Assembly: GCA_902805805.1 (NCBI GenBank) | Contig: CADCUE010000247.1 | Span: 1-25,577 of the forward strand | Length of the DNA: 25,577 nucleotides | From: an uncultured Frankineae bacterium | GTDB lineage: Bacteria > Actinomycetota > Actinomycetes > Mycobacteriales > SCTD01 | Direction: 5' to 3' | Shown here: in pieces, positions 22,487 to 25,577 of the stretch | Numbering within the stretch: the stretch's first letter is position 1 | How the letters are laid out: each line of letters starts with the position of its first letter | The notes under the pieces: generated by a model | Told to the model about the DNA's origin: nothing | Seen by the model: the letters and a program-made list of their open reading frames with translations, nothing else | Databases searched by the model: none | Program-made: the position numbers and the translations under genes

Positions 22487-23536
22487 ATGACCTCGTCCCC
22501 TGCCGGCGCCGATCCTGCGGTCGTCGGGCCGTACCTCGCCACAGCGCTCGACGACGAGCGCTGGACCGGCTGCTCGGTCACGCTGATCGCCGGCGGCAAG
22601 AGCAACCTGACCTACCGGGTGGACAGCCCGGCCGGGTCGGCCGTGCTGCGCCGGCCGCCGCTCGGTCACGTGCTGCCGACCGCCCACGACATGGTCCGCG
22701 AGCACACCGTCATGTCGGCGCTCGCCGACACGGACGTGCCCGTGCCCCGGATGCTGCACCTGTGCACCGACGACACGGTGCTCGGCCAGCCGTTCTACGT
22801 GATGGAGCGGGTCGAGGGCCACGTGTGCCGGGAGGCGCTGCCGACCGGGTACGCCGACGACCCGGCCCAGCGCCGAGCCGTCGGCGAGGGCCTGGTCGAC
22901 GTGCTGGCCGCCCTGCACGACGTGGACCCGGCGAAGGTCGGCCTGAGCGAGTTCGGCCGGCCGAGCGGCTACCTCGAGCGCCAGGTCCGACGCTGGGTCA
23001 CGCAGTGGGACGCCACCCGGATCGAGGGGCACGAGGCGCTCGACGCGCTGGCGGCGGACCTGGCCGCCGAGGTGCCGGACACCCAGCGGCACACCGTCGT
23101 GCACGGCGACTACCGCCTGGACAACACGATCCTCGACCCGACGACACCGGGGCGCATCGCCGCCGTCCTCGACTGGGAGATGTCGACACTCGGCGACCCG
23201 CTGGCCGACCTCGGCGTGCTGCTCGGCTACTGGTCGCAGGCCGACGACTCCGGCGCGCGCTCGCAGGCGCTGGTCGTGCCCGCCGCCACGGTGCTCGAGG
23301 GCTTCCCCACCCGAGCGGAGGTCGCCCAGCGCTACGCCGAGCGGACCGGTCTCGACCTGACCCCCCTGCCGTGGTACGCCGCCTTCGCAGCGTTCAAGCT
23401 CGCCGTCGTGTGCGCCGGCATCGTGGCGCGGGTGCGGGGCGGGGCGATGGTCGGTGCCGGCTTCGACGGCATCGAGGAGCGGATCGGCCCGCTGGTGGAC
23501 ATCGGCCGCTCGACGCTGGCCGACCGCACGGTCTGA
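22487..23536 (+). CDS. APH-fold phosphotransferase (ACAD10/11-like)
   Basis: The 349-residue protein has a protein-kinase-like aminoglycoside phosphotransferase fold. Key elements are LIAGGKSNLTYRVD (an ATP-binding loop), the catalytic HGDYRLDN (H206-N213, with D208) and the metal-binding LDWEMSTLGDPLADLG (D229). GGKSNLTY and the last motif are typical of the family fused to acyl-CoA dehydrogenases in ACAD10/11, whose members are linked to phosphorylation of 4-hydroxy fatty acids. No dehydrogenase is adjacent. Aminoglycoside resistance is unlikely. The start is set by the TAGGGT-N7-ATG promoter. Confidence 0.9.
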   Translation: MTSSPAGADPAVVGPYLATALDDERWTGCSVTLIAGGKSNLTYRVDSPAGSAVLRRPPLGHVLPTAHDMVREHTVMSALADTDVPVPRMLHLCTDDTVLGQPFYVMERVEGHVCREALPTGYADDPAQRRAVGEGLVDVLAALHDVDPAKVGLSEFGRPSGYLERQVRRWVTQWDATRIEGHEALDALAADLAAEVPDTQRHTVVHGDYRLDNTILDPTTPGRIAAVLDWEMSTLGDPLADLGVLLGYWSQADDSGARSQALVVPAATVLEGFPTRAEVAQRYAERTGLDLTPLPWYAAFAAFKLAVVCAGIVARVRGGAMVGAGFDGIEERIGPLVDIGRSTLADRTV

Positions 23537-23543
23537 GCGGCCG

Positions 23544-23792
23544 TCAGCCGGCGGCCAGCAGGGTCGCGCACGGCACCGGCTGCCCGCAGCCGGCGCAGCG
23601 GGTCTGGGAGCGGCGCCATCCGACGGCCACCGGCCGGTGGGCGGACCGGACGGCCCACAGCCGCGCCGCCAGGTCGGAGATGCGCTCGAGGGCCTCGTCC
23701 AGGGCGGGGTCGGCTCCTGCCGTGGACGTGGACGTGGAGGTGGTGGGGCCAGGGATGAGGGGGCGGGTCGCGGCGGCGGTGCGGATGGGCAT
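23544..23792 (-). CDS. 82-residue small protein with C-terminal CxxC...C
   Basis: A Thr/Ser-rich N-terminus (STSTSTAGA) leads into a helix (about residues 28-50, PALDEALERISDLAARLWAVRS). A Cys cluster CAGCGQPVPC (66-75) follows and may bind a metal. The ATG has a strong GGGAGGA 5 nt upstream, the main reason to accept it. Its stop is 7 nt from the convergent phosphotransferase stop. Family not recognised. Confidence 0.65.
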   Translation of the reverse strand: MPIRTAAATRPLIPGPTTSTSTSTAGADPALDEALERISDLAARLWAVRSAHRPVAVGWRRSQTRCAGCGQPVPCATLLAAG

Positions 23793-23847
23793 GAGGTCCT
23801 CCCGGTAGCGGCCCGAGGGACGCTACGGACCGCGCGGGCCGCCGCCA

Positions 23848-23868
23848 AGCGCTCCTGTGCGGAGCGCT
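23848..23868. other. 8-bp hairpin in the gap between two minus-strand genes
   Basis: AGCGCTCC-TGTGC-GGAGCGCT is an exact inverted repeat. It lies 74 nt beyond the DoxX-like stop and 56 nt upstream of the next minus-strand start. It may be a terminator for the first or a regulator site for the second. No T-run follows. Confidence 0.4.
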
Positions 23869-23941
23869 GTGCCGGTCGTGGGGACCGGTCCGGCGCGCCG
23901 TTGTGCAGTCGGTGGGGACGGCTCTGTGACTTGTCGCCCCG

Positions 23942-24337
23942 CTAGGCCCGCCGGCCTGTGGACGGAAGCTTCTCGGCGACCTGCAGGCCCCACAGGACCA
24001 GCGGCACCTGCAGCGGCAGCCGGGCGATCGCCGCCCAACGGGGGACCCCACCGGGTTCGAGCGCCATCCAGACGTTGCCGGGGAACACCGCGACGAACAG
24101 CGCCGCCGCCGCGAGACCACCGGCCCGGCGCGTCCGCGGAGCCGTCACCGCCGCGGCCACGGCCAGCTCGACGACGCCGCTGACCAGCGTCCAGGCCCGC
24201 GCCGGACCGGGGAGCACCGGCGGGACGAGCCCGTCGTACCACGCCGGACGCAGCAGGTGCGACGTCCCGGCCGCGGCCAGCAGCGCCGCCAGCAGGTACG
24301 GCGACGACGTCCGGAGGCGGTCCACGGGGGTCAGCAT
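23942..24337 (-). CDS. DoxX-like small membrane protein
   Basis: The 131-residue integral membrane protein has about four helices (roughly 10-30, 45-65, 70-90 and 105-122). LLAALLAAAGTSHLLRPAWYDGLVPPVLPG near the N-terminus and FPGNVWMAL in the third helix are typical of DoxX/DoxX-like proteins, whose function is poorly known (some act with thiol or redox partners). GAGGAG 5 nt before ATG 24337 chooses this start over an upstream one at 24409. It is divergent from the Gly-rich small protein. Confidence 0.82.
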   Translation of the reverse strand: MLTPVDRLRTSSPYLLAALLAAAGTSHLLRPAWYDGLVPPVLPGPARAWTLVSGVVELAVAAAVTAPRTRRAGGLAAAALFVAVFPGNVWMALEPGGVPRWAAIARLPLQVPLVLWGLQVAEKLPSTGRRA

Positions 24338-24444
24338 GCCGCTCCTCGTCGACTCCGGCTCGACGTCACCCCCCGACCGCCCGTTGCACCCCGGCGCAGC
24401 GGGGCACACCTGCCAGACCGTTCCCCACGACCCGGAGGTGTCCG

Positions 24445-24675
24445 ATGCAGATCGACAAGAGCATGGTGCTGGAGCTGCTGCGCTCGCAGGGCAAGGGCGA
24501 CCAGGCGAGCCAGGCCGACAGCGAGCTGCCGCAGCAGGTCGACACCGACCAGCACGCCGGTCTGCTCGAGAAGTTCGGCATCTCCCCGCAGGACCTCATC
24601 GCGATGGTCAGCGGTGGCGGCGGTGGTGGCGGTGGGCTCGCCGGTGGCCTGGGCGGGATGCTCGGCGGACGCTGA
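24445..24675 (+). CDS. 76-residue small protein with Gly-rich tail
   Basis: An amphipathic N-terminal part (MQIDKSMVLELLRSQGKGDQA, then HAGLLEKFGISPQDLIAMV, about 1-55) is followed by a run of eight Gly and a GLAGGLGGMLGG tail. GGAGG upstream of ATG 24445 gives a normal ribosome-binding site. The pattern of a short helical domain plus a Gly tail is seen in uncharacterised actinobacterial proteins. A 12-bp hairpin follows 9 nt after the stop, so it is probably a monocistronic transcript. Confidence 0.78.
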   Translation: MQIDKSMVLELLRSQGKGDQASQADSELPQQVDTDQHAGLLEKFGISPQDLIAMVSGGGGGGGGLAGGLGGMLGGR

Positions 24676-24684
24676 CAGCGGTAC

Positions 24685-24714
24685 GGCGAGGTGGCCGGGC
24701 TCGGCCACCTCGCC
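24685..24714 (+). terminator. Perfect 12-bp stem hairpin after the Gly-rich gene
   Basis: GGCGAGGTGGCC pairs exactly with GGCCACCTCGCC around a GGGCTC loop. It lies 9 nt after the stop at 24675, the expected place for an intrinsic-type terminator, though there is no U-tract. It is the strongest hairpin in the right half of the window. Confidence 0.7.
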
Positions 24715-24736
24715 ACCGCAGCACCCCGTCGTCGAC

Positions 24737-24777
24737 GTGCGGGAGGATCAGGCTCGTCGGGGTGCGGGAGGATCAGG
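24737..24777 (+). repeat. 16-nt direct repeat carrying a duplicated ribosome-binding site
   Basis: GTGCGGGAGGATCAGG occurs at 24737-24752 and again at 24762-24777 (25-nt period). The second GGGAGGA is the ribosome-binding site of the gene starting at 24780. The first is an exact spare copy with no start codon at matching distance. Confidence 0.85.
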
Positions 24778-24779
24778 AC

Positions 24780-24959
24780 ATGAGCCGGATCTGCGAGGAC
24801 TGCGGCGAGCACGCCGAGTGGGAGCTGTCGAGCGTTCGGGAGAACGCCGTACCGCCCGACACCGTCGTCACCGCGGCGTGCCACCTGCACCGGCTCGACG
24901 CGACGGAGAACCTGCTCAACCAGTACGGCAACGTCACGATCAGCGAGACGCTGGGCTGA
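24780..24959 (+). CDS. 59-residue CxxC small protein
   Basis: MSRICEDCGEHAEWELSS opens with a CxxC pair (C5, C8), and a further Cys-His pair with another His (CHLHR, near 34-37) could complete a zinc site. GGGAGGA precedes ATG 24780. It resembles other tiny metal-binding actinobacterial proteins, but the family is not recognised. It is encoded just behind the duplicated ribosome-binding site repeat and is convergent with the acidic protein gene. Confidence 0.7.
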   Translation: MSRICEDCGEHAEWELSSVRENAVPPDTVVTAACHLHRLDATENLLNQYGNVTISETLG

Positions 24960-24969
24960 GCGCCCGGCG

Positions 24970-25329
24970 CTAGCCCCGTCCGGTGCGCTCGGCCGGCAGC
25001 TCGTTGCCCATCGCCGAGTCGCCGCGGCTGGCCGACACCTGCGACGGCGCGGCGTTGTAGGCCGGTGACAGCAGATCGGCCTCCTCGCCGGGACCCGTGC
25101 TGGTCGTCCCGCCCGTGGCGCCGTCCGGTGAGGCCGAGGCCGGCGGCGGCACCGGGTCGCCGTCCTTGTCGTGCCCGACCAGCGCCGCCGGGATGCCGGC
25201 CGGTCCCTCGTCGGTGCCGGTGGAGCCGCCGTCGAGCAGCTGCTCGGAGCCGCTGGCGAGGGTCGACGACTCGTCGAGGGCGGAGGGACCGGAGGGGTCC
25301 TGCGGCAGGGGGTTCGTGATCTCGGTCAT
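24970..25329 (-). CDS. 119-residue disordered acidic protein
   Basis: The protein is rich in Gly, Ser, Pro, Asp, Glu and Thr, with no Cys, Trp or hydrophobic segment, and is likely disordered. ATG 25329 is preferred: the frame continues upstream to 25473 but the added residues are Arg/Pro-rich and unlike the acidic body. No strong ribosome-binding site was seen. Its stop (TAG) is 10 nt from the convergent CxxC gene stop. Unrecognised family. Confidence 0.6.
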   Translation of the reverse strand: MTEITNPLPQDPSGPSALDESSTLASGSEQLLDGGSTGTDEGPAGIPAALVGHDKDGDPVPPPASASPDGATGGTTSTGPGEEADLLSPAYNAAPSQVSASRGDSAMGNELPAERTGRG

Positions 25330-25548
25330 GCCGCACGCGTACCCCGTCGGCCGCGATCTGCCCGTCGGCCCACCCCCCGGCCTGACACCTCGAGGCCGAG
25401 CGCCCGGCCAGGTCGGCCGCCGGCAGAAGATCTTCGTCGACTTGGCCGGAACCGCTACGGATCTGCTTCTCACCAGCCGAAGCCACAGGCATCAGGACGC
25501 CGCCTCACGCGGTGTCGGCACGGTGACAGGACTTCGAGGAGCAGAGCG

Positions 25549-25577
25549 ATGGACAGGCGAGACTTCCTGCGCGGCAG
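25549..25577 (+). CDS. Start of a Tat-exported protein, cut by window end
   Basis: Only the first codons are present: MDRRDFLRG, a twin-arginine motif (RRDFLRG) right after the start. Proteins that begin this way are usually folded, cofactor-containing or secreted enzymes exported by the Tat pathway. GAGGAG lies 8 nt before ATG 25549. The function cannot be told from this fragment, which is partial at its 3' end. Confidence 0.72.

Noticed and set aside
22487..23536. Aminoglycoside resistance gene
   Set aside because: The APH fold is present but the GGKSNLTY and LDWEMSTLGDPLADLG motifs fit the ACAD10/11-like branch, and there is no mobile or resistance context.
25426..25435. Possible fourth palindrome copy (GAAGATCTTC)
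   Set aside because: Only 10 bases match the outer part of the larA-side palindromes and the CCCCAGCAC core is missing. Likely chance or an unrelated short dyad.

Overview
This is a very GC-rich window, with coding regions biased to G/C at third positions and many GTG starts. Gene content is typical of an actinobacterium: a DUF1918 protein, an Hsp20 gene next to an HspR-like MerR regulator, a CUT1 sugar importer without its own ATPase, the GlgX-TreY-TreZ set, ZapE, an ACAD10/11-like phosphotransferase, and many tiny acidic or Cys-rich proteins. I cannot name a genus. No rRNA, tRNA, CRISPR array, transposase or phage gene was seen.

Left end (1-2440). A gene-poor 413-bp stretch holds a 21-nt tandem repeat and two long palindromes. 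It is followed by a minus-strand nickel-type lactate racemase homologue (LarA), a third, essentially perfect palindrome, and a minus-strand pair of a DUF1918 protein and a 41-residue proline-rich protein. The three palindromes belong to one family, lie on both sides of larA, and are the most striking non-coding structure here.

Stress and transport (2441-6540). hsp20 and an HspR-like regulator read rightward behind a promoter region with three helically phased TGCAT half-sites. Convergent to them is a minus-strand operon for a lipoprotein sugar-binding protein and two permeases. The first permease seems to have lost its original start through a one-base deletion in a G run.

Surface and signalling (6676-12465). 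A secreted S53 (sedolisin) peptidase is divergent from a 65-residue secreted peptide gene. That gene sits 6 nt before a membrane protein with a degenerate GGDEF domain and an intact EAL domain (a c-di-GMP phosphodiesterase). Then come an MFS transporter with a leaderless promoter, a conserved actinobacterial protein often labelled CpaE, and a Cys-rich microprotein.

Trehalose and glycogen block (12553-20031). A Vms1/baeRF-like protein (Rv2629 family) is followed closely by glgX, treY and treZ. Together GlgX, TreY and TreZ debranch glycogen and convert the freed maltodextrin to trehalose, an osmotic and desiccation protectant. The placement suggests that a translation-stress factor is co-expressed with this pathway.

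Right end (20071-25577). This holds an extended SDR epimerase, a convergent ZapE/AFG1 ATPase, several small acidic or Cys-containing proteins, an APH-fold phosphotransferase, a DoxX-like membrane protein, a Gly-rich 76-residue protein with a strong hairpin behind it, and the first ten codons of a Tat-exported protein cut by the window edge.
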